64,000 nt of DNA from contig NZ_SSXU01000014.1 in assembly GCF_009469605.1 (NCBI RefSeq), positions 1-64,000 of the forward strand. Reading direction: 5' to 3'. The position numbers were made by a program, and so were the translations under genes. Under the pieces are notes generated by a model that did not search any database, was not told where the DNA came from, and saw nothing but the letters and a program-made list of their open reading frames with translations. Positions 36,160-44,918 of the stretch are shown here, in pieces. The stretch comes from Zoogloea sp. 1C4 (lineage in GTDB: Bacteria; Pseudomonadota; Gammaproteobacteria; Burkholderiales; Rhodocyclaceae). Numbering within the stretch: the stretch's first letter is position 1; every line of letters starts with the position of its first letter.

Positions 36160-36753
36160 TCAGGGCAGGAAGACCGGATCGGCAAACACCAGCGTGCCGT
36201 CGGCGCGCATCATCAGGTTGTCGGGATTGAGGATGTCGGGCTGGACGGGGTAGCCCTCGATGAAGTCAGACAGCCGCGCCACGGCCTCGACGAGGCTGGC
36301 GGGGAGTTCGGGCGGCGGTTCCTGGGCGATGTGATAGAGCGCCAGCCGGCCGCGATTGACGCCCATGTTGGCCCACTTCTCGCAGCCTTCCCAGTAGGCG
36401 GCGGCGAGCAGCCGGGCGAGCCGGGACGCTTCGCCCGACACCGGACGCAGGCGCTCGACCTCGACGAGGCGGAACGAATAGCCGTTGCTGGCCTTGCCGA
36501 TCACGCCGTAATCGGCGAACACGCGGGGGAAATGAATGCCGGTGGGACGGTCGTCCGCGGCAAGATAGAAGTAGTCGGCAGGAGAGCTGACCACCTTGAA
36601 GACGCGCTCGCCGTCACCGGCGTCGAGCACGATCGAGAATTCCCCCCGCCCGATCTCGACGAGACCTTCGAGCAGGGGGTGAGCCGGAACCGGATCGGGA
36701 AGGCGACTGAGCGCTCTCCCGGCTTCCGGCAGCACGGCGGGCGGGTCGATCAT
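36160..36753 (-). CDS. Small protein-kinase-like fold protein
   Basis: 197 aa. G-R-G-E-F-S-I-V-L-D-A-G resembles a Gly-rich loop, V-F-K-V-V has the candidate ATP Lys, and N-P-D-N-L-M-M-R-A-D-G-T-L-V-F-A-D-P-V resembles the catalytic loop Asn plus a D-P-x in place of DFG. It is shorter than true kinases and lacks a clear H-R-D. The substrate is unknown. The start at 36753 lies 16 nt after the fabI stop; an in-frame start at 36795 would overlap fabI. Confidence 0.65.
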   Translation of the reverse strand: MIDPPAVLPEAGRALSRLPDPVPAHPLLEGLVEIGRGEFSIVLDAGDGERVFKVVSSPADYFYLAADDRPTGIHFPRVFADYGVIGKASNGYSFRLVEVERLRPVSGEASRLARLLAAAYWEGCEKWANMGVNRGRLALYHIAQEPPPELPASLVEAVARLSDFIEGYPVQPDILNPDNLMMRADGTLVFADPVFLP

Positions 36754-36769
36754 CGCGGATCGACGAGGG

Positions 36770-37549
36770 TCATCCGATGATGTTGTAGCCAGCATCCACG
36801 AAGTGTACGCCGCCCGACATGTTCCGGCCAGCGTCGGAGACGAGGAACGCGGTGAGCGCGCCGATGTCTTCCGGGGTGACGAGGCGGTGCAGCGGCGAAC
36901 GATCCACGGCAGCTGCCATCAGGCCGTCGAAACCGGCGATGCCGGAGGCGGCGCGGGTCATCAGCGGGCCCGGGGAGATCGCGTTGACGCGGATGTTCTT
37001 GGGGCCCAGCTCGAAGGCCATGTAGCGGGTGGCGGCTTCGAGGGCTGCCTTGCACAGGCCCATCACGCCGTAGTTGGCGATGACCTTTTCGCTGCCCAGA
37101 TAGGTCATGGTGATGAGCGAACCGCCGCCGGCCTTCTCGAGGAGCGGCTCGGCCTTGCGGGCCAGGCGCACGAAGGAGTGGGTGGACACGTCCATCGCCA
37201 TCGCGAAGCCGTCCGGCGAGGTGTCGACCACGCGGCCGTGAAGGTCGTCGCGCTTGGCGAAGGCCATGCTGTGGATCGCGAAGTCGAGCTTGCCGTGCTT
37301 GGCGTCGATCTGGGCGAAGACTTCGTCCATGGTCTCGGGCTTGGTCACGTCGAGGAGCAGGACGTCCTCGATGCCCAGGCGGCTGACGATCGGCTCGATG
37401 AACGCGAGGGTCTTCTCGTTCTGGTAGGTGATGATGACCTTGGCGCCCGCTTCGATACACGCTTCGGCAACACCAGTGGAGATGGACTTTTCGTTGGCAA
37501 TACCGGTGATCAGACCCACCTTGCCTTCGAGATTGATGATCGGGTTCAT
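36770..37549 (-). CDS. fabI: Enoyl-[acyl-carrier-protein] reductase (NADH)
   Basis: 259 aa. G-L-I-T-G-I-A-N-E-K-S-I is the FabI NAD-binding start, and the catalytic pair Y-x6-K is visible in N-Y-G-V-M-G-L-C-K-A. L-G-P-K-N-I-R-V-N-A-I-S-P-G-P is a family hallmark. It performs the last reduction in fatty-acid elongation, the target of triclosan. GGAGG lies 5 nt before the ATG; an upstream in-frame start at 37594 is less likely. Confidence 0.95.
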   Translation of the reverse strand: MNPIINLEGKVGLITGIANEKSISTGVAEACIEAGAKVIITYQNEKTLAFIEPIVSRLGIEDVLLLDVTKPETMDEVFAQIDAKHGKLDFAIHSMAFAKRDDLHGRVVDTSPDGFAMAMDVSTHSFVRLARKAEPLLEKAGGGSLITMTYLGSEKVIANYGVMGLCKAALEAATRYMAFELGPKNIRVNAISPGPLMTRAASGIAGFDGLMAAAVDRSPLHRLVTPEDIGALTAFLVSDAGRNMSGGVHFVDAGYNIIG

Positions 37550-37697
37550 AAAAACCTCCATGGGGTTCGATAAAAAATTACTGCACTGCAACAATTGCAG
37601 ACCTTAGAATGGTCTACGAATACTGTTACGTGCAAACTTTTTTGATAACGGCAGGATTCCACCTTTCCTCAACCCAAATGTTGCGACGCATCAAACA

Positions 37698-38198
37698 ATG
37701 ACCGAAAACCTCCACAGCCCGGGCGTGATCCCGGTCTATGTCTTCCTCGATTTCGATGGGGTCACGCATCCCTGGCGCGAGGCGGAGGACTTTCGCTGTC
37801 TGCCGGTGCTCGAAGCCGTGCTGCGCGATTACCCCGAGACCCGGGTGGTGATCGCATCCGACTGGCGCACGCTGTTCTCGCTGCCCAAGCTGCGGGCGCG
37901 CTTCTCGCCGGACATCCAGCCCCGGGTGATCGACACCACGCCGGCGATCTTTCCGCGCAATCCCAACGAGCTCTACGGCCTGCGCGAGCGGGAAGCCCGC
38001 CAGTGGCTGGCAGCCAAGGCGCCCACCGCGTCGTGGTTGGCCATCGACGACGCGCCGGGCAACTGGCCGACCCGCGCACGGCTGGTGCTCACCGATTTCA
38101 AGCAGGGCTTCACCGAAGAGGACGCCGGGCGCATGCGCCGGCTGCTGGACGCCTTCCGCGCCGGCCAATTTGACGCCGAAACGGCAACCCCCGCCTGA
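37698..38198 (+). CDS. HAD-domain protein
   Basis: 166 aa. V-F-L-D-F-D-G-V-T-H-P is HAD motif I (nucleophile Asp and +2 Asp). I-A-S-D-W-R-T resembles motif II, and W-L-A-I-D-D-A-P a motif IV Asp pair. It fits a compact HAD phosphatase-like family of unknown substrate. Divergent from fabI; the 21-bp repeat array begins within about 20 nt of its stop. Confidence 0.8.
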   Translation: MTENLHSPGVIPVYVFLDFDGVTHPWREAEDFRCLPVLEAVLRDYPETRVVIASDWRTLFSLPKLRARFSPDIQPRVIDTTPAIFPRNPNELYGLREREARQWLAAKAPTASWLAIDDAPGNWPTRARLVLTDFKQGFTEEDAGRMRRLLDAFRAGQFDAETATPA

Positions 38199-38216
38199 CG
38201 ACAGCCTTCATCGACC

Positions 38217-38468
38217 CCGGTCTGTCGATAATCGGGCCGGCGAGAAGGATGTCAGGCCGGCGTAGATCGACATCACCGGGTTAACGAAGGACATTCACGC
38301 GCTGTAGATCGAATACAGGCGGTGTACGAACGATGTTCACCGGGTGTAGATCGATTACACCCCGTGAACAAAGGAATCCCATCGGGTGTAGAGCATATTC
38401 ACCCCGTGAACAAAGGATATTCACGGGGTGTAGATCGAATACACCCTGCGTTGATGGAATGCCAGGCA
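38217..38468. repeat. Array of about twelve 21-bp palindromic tandem repeats
   Basis: Twelve units in exact 21-bp register from 38217 to 38468, with no insertions or deletions. Two core types alternate through the centre: GGTGTAGATCGAATACACC (38427, close copies at 38259, 38301, 38343, 38385) and GTGAACAAAGGATATTCAC (38406, copies at 38280, 38322, 38364). Units are near-palindromes whose arms change together, for example CTGTA/TACAG at 38301 and GTGTA/TACAC at 38427, while the core stays. It lies between convergent gene ends and runs into the srkA stop region. No spacers, so not CRISPR. Confidence 0.9.
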
Positions 38469-38471
38469 GGC

Positions 38472-39452
38472 TCAGAACTGTCGCGCGAGGGGCGATTCGT
38501 CCATCAGCGCAACCTGCTCGCGCAGCGAGAGGATCATGTCCTGCCAGTAGCGCGGGGTGTCGAACCAGCTGAAGGCCGCCGGGAAGGCCGGGTCGTCCCA
38601 GCGCCGGGCGATCCAGCCGGCGTAGTGGATGAGGCGCAGGGTGCGCAGGGCCTCGACCAGATGCAGGCTGGCCGGGTCGAAATCGGCGAACTGCTCGTAG
38701 CCTTCGAGCACGTGGTCGAGCTGGCGGGCCATGGCCGGGGCGTCGCCAGAGAGGAGCATCCACAGATCCTGCACCGCCGGGCCGTTGCGGGCGTCGTCGA
38801 AATCCACGAAATGCGGGCCGGCGTCGGTCCACAGCACATTGCCGCCGTGCACGTCGCCATGCAGGCGGATCATCGGTTGCTCACCGGCCCGCTCGAAGCA
38901 GCGGCGCACGCCGTCCAGGGCCTGATCCACCACCGAACGCCAGGTTTCACGCAGCTCGGACGGCAGGAAGGGCGAGGCGAGGAGTTCGTCCCGCGGTTCT
39001 TCGCCGAAGCTGCGGATGGTCAGGTCTGGCCGGTGGGCGAAGGGCTTGTTTGCGCCGATGGCGTGGATGCGGCCGAGGAAGCGGCCCAGCCAGCCGAGCA
39101 CCGCCGGGTCGTCCAGCTCGGGCGCGCGGCCGCCGCGGCGGGGGAACAGCGCCACCCGGAAGCCTTCGTAGTGATGCAGCGTGCTCCCGCCAACCTCCAA
39201 TGCCGGCACGGCGGGGATCTCGGCGTCGGCGAGTTCGGCGAGGAAGGCGTGCTCCTCGAGGATCGCCTCGTCGCTCCAGCGCCCGGGGCGGTAGAACTTG
39301 GCGATCAGCGGCTGGGCGTCCTCGATGCCGACCTGATAGACACGGTTTTCGTAGCTGTTGAGGGTGAGCAGGCGGCCGTCGCAGACGAGGCCGCTGGCCT
39401 CGACCGCCGACAGCACGAAATCGGGCGTCAGCGGTCCGAAGGGGGCCGTCAC
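38472..39452 (-). CDS. srkA: Stress response kinase A (YihE family)
   Basis: 326 aa, the usual length. Catalytic loop L-H-G-D-V-H-G-G-N-V-L and the metal Asp in F-V-D-F-D-D-A match SrkA/APH-type kinases; L-N-S-Y-E-N-R-V-Y-Q-V-G is the N-terminal signature. In E. coli it protects against stress-induced death. It overlaps the terC stop by 4 nt. Confidence 0.92.
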   Translation of the reverse strand: MTAPFGPLTPDFVLSAVEASGLVCDGRLLTLNSYENRVYQVGIEDAQPLIAKFYRPGRWSDEAILEEHAFLAELADAEIPAVPALEVGGSTLHHYEGFRVALFPRRGGRAPELDDPAVLGWLGRFLGRIHAIGANKPFAHRPDLTIRSFGEEPRDELLASPFLPSELRETWRSVVDQALDGVRRCFERAGEQPMIRLHGDVHGGNVLWTDAGPHFVDFDDARNGPAVQDLWMLLSGDAPAMARQLDHVLEGYEQFADFDPASLHLVEALRTLRLIHYAGWIARRWDDPAFPAAFSWFDTPRYWQDMILSLREQVALMDESPLARQF

Positions 39453-40213
39453 TGCTTGCTTTCCTCACGCACGTAGGGCTCGTGGAGCTTGACCGGCGCG
39501 GTCTTGGCCGCCTGACGGGCACGCATGCGCAGGTTGAGCATCTCGACCAGCACCGAGAAGGCCATCGCCGAGTAGATGTAGCCCTTGGGCACGTGGTGGC
39601 CGAAGGCGTCGGCCATCAGCACCACGCCGATCACCAGCAGGAACGACAGGGCCAGCATCTTGACGGTGGGGTGGCGCGACACGAACTCGCCGATGGGGCC
39701 GGAGGCGACCATCATCAGGCCCACCGAGACGATCACCGCGGCCATCATCACCGGGAGGTTATTGACCATGCCGATGGCGGTGATGATCGAATCCAGCGAG
39801 AACACGATGTCGATCAGGATGATCTGCACGATCACCGCGCCGAAGGTGGCCTTGACGGCGCTGGAGGCTTCGCCTTCCTCGCCTTCCATCAGCTGGTGGA
39901 CTTCCTGGGTGCTCTTCCACACCAGGAACAGGCCACCGCCCAGCAGGATCAGGTCGCGGCCCGAGAAGCCGTGGTCCAGCACGGTGACGACGGGCTCGGT
40001 CATGCCGGCCATCCACGACAGGGCTGCCAGCAGCGCGAGGCGCATGAACATCGCGAGGAACAGGCCGAGGCGGCGGGCGAAGGCGCGCTTCTCCGGCGGG
40101 AGCTTGTCCACCAGGATGGAGATGAAGATCACGTTGTCGATCCCCAGCACCAGCTCGAGGGCGGTGAGGGTGAGGAAGGCGATCAGCAGTTGCGGGTCGG
40201 TCAGGAATTCCAT
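39449..40213 (-). CDS. terC: TerC family integral membrane protein
   Basis: 254 aa, about seven helices. E-L-V-L-G-I-D-N-V-I-F and I-V-F-S-L-D-S-I-I-T-A-I-G are the two TerC acidic membrane motifs. Some family members export Mn2+ or load metals onto secreted enzymes. I looked for a Mn-sensing yybP-ykoY leader upstream and saw none. Co-transcribed with srkA. Confidence 0.9.
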   Translation of the reverse strand: MEFLTDPQLLIAFLTLTALELVLGIDNVIFISILVDKLPPEKRAFARRLGLFLAMFMRLALLAALSWMAGMTEPVVTVLDHGFSGRDLILLGGGLFLVWKSTQEVHQLMEGEEGEASSAVKATFGAVIVQIILIDIVFSLDSIITAIGMVNNLPVMMAAVIVSVGLMMVASGPIGEFVSRHPTVKMLALSFLLVIGVVLMADAFGHHVPKGYIYSAMAFSVLVEMLNLRMRARQAAKTAPVKLHEPYVREESKQ

Positions 40214-40301
40214 GTTTGCATCAAAGGTTATGACGGGATGCGCGCCCGCGTCGGCAAGCACGCGAGGCGCATGGTCGCACGAAACGGGGCGGATTGAGGA
40301 T

Positions 40302-40326
40302 GTCGGCGCAGGCTGGGCGCGCCGAC
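40302..40326 (-). terminator. Hairpin after the PAS-GGDEF-EAL gene
   Basis: GTCGGCGC pairs with GCGCCGAC (8 bp) across a 9-nt loop, 16 nt past the stop of the gene that ends at 40342. There is no T-tract, so it is terminator-like only. Confidence 0.45.
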
Positions 40327-40341
40327 GTCGGAGCGGACGTG

Positions 40342-43300
40342 CTAGTGGCGGGTGGCGTAGGCGCGCATCCAGCGCTGCATCCGGGCTGCGGGCATCGGGC
40401 GGGCGATGCCGTGCCCCTGGACCAGATGGCAGCCCAGCTTGACCAGCGCCTGACGGTGGCGCGGGGTTTCGACACCCTCGGCGATGACCTCGCGGCGGAA
40501 GGCGGCGGCAAGGCCGATCATGCTCTGCACGGTGGCAAGGTCGTCCTCGTCGTTGAGCATGTTGTGGATGATCGAGCGGTCGATCTTGATGCTGCGCACC
40601 GGCAGGCGACGCAGGCTGCTCATCGACCCGAAGCCGGTGCCGAAGTCGTCGATGGCGAAGCTGACGCCCAGGTCATTGCAGGCCGCCATGATCCGGGCGA
40701 TGCCGGACAGGTCGGTCATCGTGGTGGATTCGAGCACTTCGAGCTGCAGCAGGCCAGGGTCGAGCTCGGGGTGGGCTTCGAGCACCGAGCGCAGATGGGG
40801 CACGAAATCCGGGTGCGCCAGGTGGCGGGCCGAGATGTTGACGCTCATCCGCGTGGCCAGGCCGGCCGCGCGCCAGGAGTCGAGCTGGGCCACCGCGGTG
40901 GCGAGCACCCACTTGCCCAGGTCGATCTCGCAGCGCGATTCGCTCACCGTGGGCAGGAACTCGCCGGGCAGGCGCAGGCCGAGCTCCGGGTGTTTCCAGC
41001 GGATCAGCGCCTCGACGCCGGACAAGGTGTTGGTGAGGGCATCGACCTTGGGCTGGTAGTGGAGCTCCAGCTCGCCCCCGGAGAGGGCCGATTCGACGCG
41101 GATCTGGGCGTCCCGGTGGGCACGCAGGCGGCGGTCGCGCTCGGGGTCGAAGAGGTGGAAACGGTTGCGGCCGGCGCGCTTGGCCAGATACATGGCCTGG
41201 TCGGCATGGGCCAGCAGCACCTCGGGATCGGAGCCATCCAGGGGGCACAGGGTGACGCCGATGCTGGCGGTGACGCTCAGTTCGCGGCCGTCGACGGCGA
41301 TCGGGGCGGAGATGCTGGCGAGCAGGCGGGCAAACACCTGCTCGCATTCGTCGGCGTGCTCGAGGCCGTTGTAGATCAGCGCGAACTCGTCGCCGCCCAT
41401 CCGCGCCACGGTGTCGCCGGCGCGAGTGGAGGCCTGCAGGCGGCGGGCGATCTCCACCAGCAGGCGGTCGCCCACGTGGTGGCCGAGGCTGTCATTGACC
41501 GGCTTGAAGCCGTCGAGGTCGAGATAGGCGACGGCCGCCAGGGTGCCGTTGCGCTCGGCCTGGGCCAGGGACATGCGCATCCGGTCGGCCAGCAGGCTTC
41601 GGTTGGGCAGCTGGGTGAGCACGTCGTGGTAGGCGAGGTGCTCGAGCTGGCGCTGGTTCTCCTTCATGTCGGTGATGTCGGTGAACAGGCCCACGTAGTG
41701 AGTGGTCTGGCCGGCTTCGTTGCGCACCGCCGAGATGTTGCCGAGCTGGGCGTAGAACTCGCCGTTCTTCTTGCGGCTCCAGGTTTCGCCCTGCCACACG
41801 CCGTCGCGCAGCAGGTCGGCCCACATGGCGTCGTAGTAGGCCGCGTCGTGCAGGCCGGAGCGCAGCAGGCGGCTGTGCTGGCCGATGACCTCGTCGCGGG
41901 TGTAGCCGGTGAGGGCGCAGAAGCTGTCGTTCACCTCGAGGATGCGGGCATCCGGGTCGGTGATGATGATGCTCTCGTGGGCGTGGCGGAACACGCTGGC
42001 GGTGAGGCGCAGGTAGTCTTCGGCGGCCACCCGGGCGGTGACGTCGTTGAGGGTGCCGGAGGTGCCCACGAGGGTGTTGTCGGCATCGACGATGGCGCGG
42101 GCGTACAGATCCAGCCAGCGGAAGCTGCCGTCGCGGCACTTCACCCGCAGGGTGGCGCTGCAGTGGTCCTGGGCGCGCTCGACCAGCGGCTTGAGGGCTT
42201 CGCGGCGGGCGTCCTGGTCGTCCGGGTGCAGGAAGTCGAGGAAGCTGCGGCCGATGGATTCATCCACCGCATGGCCGGTGATCTCGGCCCACGCGGGGTT
42301 GAGGAGCTGCCAGCGGCCGCGGGCATCGGTCTGGAAGATGACCTCGCGCACGCTGTCGAAGACCTGCTGGTAGCGGATCTGACTTTCCAGCAGGGCCTGG
42401 GTGGTGCTGCGCATGGCGCTGATGTCGGCGATGCTGCCGACCATCCGCCGCGGGCGGCCATCCTGGTCGTAATCCACCACGTCGCCGCGGTCGCGCACCC
42501 ACAGCCAGTGGCCGTCGGCGTGGGACAGGCGGTATTCGGCCACGTAGGTGCCGCCGCCTTCGAGGCAGGCGGCCACTGCGGCATCGACCCGCTCCCGGTC
42601 TTCCGGGTGGATCAGGGCCTGCAGGTCGGCCATGGCGTGGTTGAGCCAGCGGTCGTCGAGGCCCAGCATGGTGCACCAGTGGCGGTTGTGGCTGAAGCGG
42701 CCGGTGACGAGGTTGTAATCCCAGATGCCTTCGCCGATGGTGGCCAGCACGTCGGCGAGCTTCTTGCGGCTGCGCTGGGCAGAACGCTGCTCGCGCACCC
42801 GCTCGCTCACGTCGTAGGCCACGCCCACGGTGCCGACGACCAGCCCGTCGGGGCTGCGCACCGGCGCCTTGTAGGTCTCGAACCAGACCGTGCCATCGCC
42901 GTCGATCCGGTCCACCCGGCTGAGGGGCTGGCCCTCCTGCATCACCTGGGCGTCCTCGGCCCGCTCGGTATCGGCCACGGACCGGGAGAAGAGCTCGAGA
43001 TCGGTCTTGCCGACCACCGCCTGGGGCATCGCCTGCCCGCAAGACTCGGCAAAACTCCGATTCACGATGAGGTAGCGGCCATCGCGCCCCTTGAGCCACA
43101 TGCGCAGGGGCAGGCCGTTGATCAGGGCCGCTGCGCCGGGCGCCTCGCTGCCCGCCGCGGCGGCGCTTTCAGCCAGCGCGAGTTCGGAGACCGGCGTCTC
43201 TGCCGGCAGGCCCGCCTGCAGCGCGCGCAGCACCGTGTGGGCGCCGAGGTAACGCTGCCCCGGCCCGTCGTCCCCCACCGCCACGGTATCGAGGCCCTGG

Positions 43301-43398
43301 GTGAGCAGGCAGGAGAGGGCATCGAGCAGACTGCTCCCGGGCAACAAACGCCCGGCAACGCAGTTCCACGTTTCCCGGGAGGCGTGATCTAACGTCAT
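40342..43398 (-). CDS. Multi-PAS GGDEF-EAL c-di-GMP enzyme
   Basis: 1018 aa, soluble. Four PAS/PAC units (about 90-200, 210-330, 335-455, 460-580) are followed by a GGDEF domain (R-M-G-G-D-E-F, with I-site R-A-G-D five residues before) and a C-terminal EAL domain (G-V-E-A-L-I-R-W, V-N-I-S, D-D-F-G-T-G, I-K-I-D, A-E-G-V-E-T). Both sets of catalytic residues look intact, so it may both make and break c-di-GMP, depending on PAS signals. No membrane segment. The ribosome binding site is weak. Confidence 0.93.
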   Translation of the reverse strand: MTLDHASRETWNCVAGRLLPGSSLLDALSCLLTQGLDTVAVGDDGPGQRYLGAHTVLRALQAGLPAETPVSELALAESAAAAGSEAPGAAALINGLPLRMWLKGRDGRYLIVNRSFAESCGQAMPQAVVGKTDLELFSRSVADTERAEDAQVMQEGQPLSRVDRIDGDGTVWFETYKAPVRSPDGLVVGTVGVAYDVSERVREQRSAQRSRKKLADVLATIGEGIWDYNLVTGRFSHNRHWCTMLGLDDRWLNHAMADLQALIHPEDRERVDAAVAACLEGGGTYVAEYRLSHADGHWLWVRDRGDVVDYDQDGRPRRMVGSIADISAMRSTTQALLESQIRYQQVFDSVREVIFQTDARGRWQLLNPAWAEITGHAVDESIGRSFLDFLHPDDQDARREALKPLVERAQDHCSATLRVKCRDGSFRWLDLYARAIVDADNTLVGTSGTLNDVTARVAAEDYLRLTASVFRHAHESIIITDPDARILEVNDSFCALTGYTRDEVIGQHSRLLRSGLHDAAYYDAMWADLLRDGVWQGETWSRKKNGEFYAQLGNISAVRNEAGQTTHYVGLFTDITDMKENQRQLEHLAYHDVLTQLPNRSLLADRMRMSLAQAERNGTLAAVAYLDLDGFKPVNDSLGHHVGDRLLVEIARRLQASTRAGDTVARMGGDEFALIYNGLEHADECEQVFARLLASISAPIAVDGRELSVTASIGVTLCPLDGSDPEVLLAHADQAMYLAKRAGRNRFHLFDPERDRRLRAHRDAQIRVESALSGGELELHYQPKVDALTNTLSGVEALIRWKHPELGLRLPGEFLPTVSESRCEIDLGKWVLATAVAQLDSWRAAGLATRMSVNISARHLAHPDFVPHLRSVLEAHPELDPGLLQLEVLESTTMTDLSGIARIMAACNDLGVSFAIDDFGTGFGSMSSLRRLPVRSIKIDRSIIHNMLNDEDDLATVQSMIGLAAAFRREVIAEGVETPRHRQALVKLGCHLVQGHGIARPMPAARMQRWMRAYATRH

Positions 43399-43545
43399 CC
43401 TGTTTTATCAATTTTTCCAGTTTCCGCGATGGTGCATGGGACTGCGGCCATTGCCAAGGCAGGAAGTCCCACGCCAGGGCGACGGATGTCACGCCAACCG
43501 CAGATTCCGGATCGGAACAGTGACTTATCACCGCCAGGCCGCCGA

Positions 43546-44814
43546 TCAGCCGTCCCGACCGTCGCTGCGCCGGGTCAGGTAGATGGGCACAAGGCGGCTC
43601 GCCCAGGGCAGGAAGACGACCAGCCAGCCGATGCCTGCCGCCAACAGCAGCAGCGCCTGCCCGGCCGGCAGCACGTCGGACAGCACCCGCAGCAGCGCGA
43701 CCCCGTGCAGCCCGAGGGCGAGCCGCCAGGTGAGCTCGTCGGCCACCAGCGGACGCCCCGAGTGGCCCAGGGTGACGCGCGACACCATCGCCAGGGTCAT
43801 CGTCGCGAAGTAGCCCACCGCCAGCGCATGCAGCGGCGCAAGGCCCAGCGTCTCGACGCCGGCCAGATGCAGCACACCCTGCACCCCGGCCAGCAGCCAT
43901 GCGATGCCCAGCCACAGGAAACCGATGTGCAGCATCGCCAGCAGGCGCACCTCGAAGCTGCGCGGCAGCTGCCACTTCCAGCTCAGCCACAGGGCCGTGC
44001 CGGCGCCCAGCAGATCCAACGGCCAGGCCCAGCCGGCCAGCCCGGCGATGTCCAGCAGGCCGTGGACCACGCTCACGCCCAGCAGCACCCGCAGGGTCCA
44101 GTCCGGCCGCACCACCTCGTAGCGGGGCAGTGCCGAGCTGGAGAAGAACGGGATCATCCGGTGGCTGACCACCATGAAAAGCGGCGCCAGCAGCCCATAC
44201 ACGCCGATCGACAGGCCGACCCGCGCCGCCAGCGGCGTGCCCGTGGCCGCAAAGACGATCCACGCCACCAGCCCCACCGCGCCCGCCGCCAGCGCCAGCC
44301 AGGCGGTGCCCGCGTGCAGCCGTGGCTTGCCCTCCCGGAAGGCCACCGGATGCAGCACCGCCAGCGCCAGCCCCCAGCCGACCAGCACCAGCGCCAGTCC
44401 GAGCACCCGCAGCCACGCGGCGCCGGTGAGCAGGCCCAGATCGAACACCAGCCAGCCCGAGACCAGCCCCAGCCACGGCCGCCGGGCGACGCTGCCCGAC
44501 GTGTCGGCCATGCCCTGCCAGCGGGGCATGGCGGTCATCAGGAAGCCGAACACGAAGAACGGGAACACCCCGTAGGCCGCCCACAGCCCATGCACCCAGC
44601 CCGGCGGCCACGGCCACGCGGGGCCGGCCACCGCGCCGGTGCGGGCGAGGAGCTCCCACACCCACGGGAGGAAGACCAGCACGCTCTGCACCGCCCCGGC
44701 GAGAAACATCGGTCGGTGGGGCGCGGCGAAGAGGATCGCCGCGCGGGACGCGGGTGCGGGCGGCACCGGGGGCGGCGCGGCGGGTCGGGGCTGGAGCTGG
44801 ATGGGCTTTTCCAT
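43546..44814 (-). CDS. nnrS: NnrS family membrane protein
   Basis: 422 aa with about 12 hydrophobic helices. F-F-V-F-G-F-L-M-T-A-M-P-R-W, F-M-V-V-S-H-R-M-I-P-F-F and H-A-L-A-V-G-Y are conserved NnrS stretches with likely heme/copper ligands. NnrS proteins protect against nitric oxide in denitrifiers. Divergent from the Crp/Fnr regulator next door. A TTGACTCATCAA sequence sits right before the start, but its spacing is not that of an Fnr box. Confidence 0.9.
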   Translation of the reverse strand: MEKPIQLQPRPAAPPPVPPAPASRAAILFAAPHRPMFLAGAVQSVLVFLPWVWELLARTGAVAGPAWPWPPGWVHGLWAAYGVFPFFVFGFLMTAMPRWQGMADTSGSVARRPWLGLVSGWLVFDLGLLTGAAWLRVLGLALVLVGWGLALAVLHPVAFREGKPRLHAGTAWLALAAGAVGLVAWIVFAATGTPLAARVGLSIGVYGLLAPLFMVVSHRMIPFFSSSALPRYEVVRPDWTLRVLLGVSVVHGLLDIAGLAGWAWPLDLLGAGTALWLSWKWQLPRSFEVRLLAMLHIGFLWLGIAWLLAGVQGVLHLAGVETLGLAPLHALAVGYFATMTLAMVSRVTLGHSGRPLVADELTWRLALGLHGVALLRVLSDVLPAGQALLLLAAGIGWLVVFLPWASRLVPIYLTRRSDGRDG

Positions 44815-44918
44815 GTTTGATGAGTCAAAAAGTCAGCAAATGGCCCCAAGGCCGGCTGTGAAGCGCGCGCCCGGGGTTAGAATCAGGGGCTTGCCGCCGC
44901 CCACGTTGAAAGTCCGCC

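Noticed and set aside
38217-38468. CRISPR array
   Set aside because: Units are contiguous 21-mers without unique spacers, and no cas genes are nearby.
38238-38468. Repeat protein with heptads such as GVDRIHP and VNKGYSR
   Set aside because: The frame exists because 21 is a multiple of 3, but it has no ribosome binding site, runs antisense into srkA, and arm complementarity explains the conservation better.
40214-40341. Mn-sensing yybP-ykoY riboswitch upstream of terC
   Set aside because: The conserved leader motifs were not seen; only a simple hairpin from the upstream gene's end is present.
40294-43392. Thousand-codon open frame opposite the GGDEF-EAL gene
   Set aside because: Same antisense artefact; the real domains are on the minus strand.
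44810-44832. Fnr box at the nnrS start (TTGACTCATCAA)
   Set aside because: Half sites are two bases too close and the site abuts the start codon, where an activator would not work.
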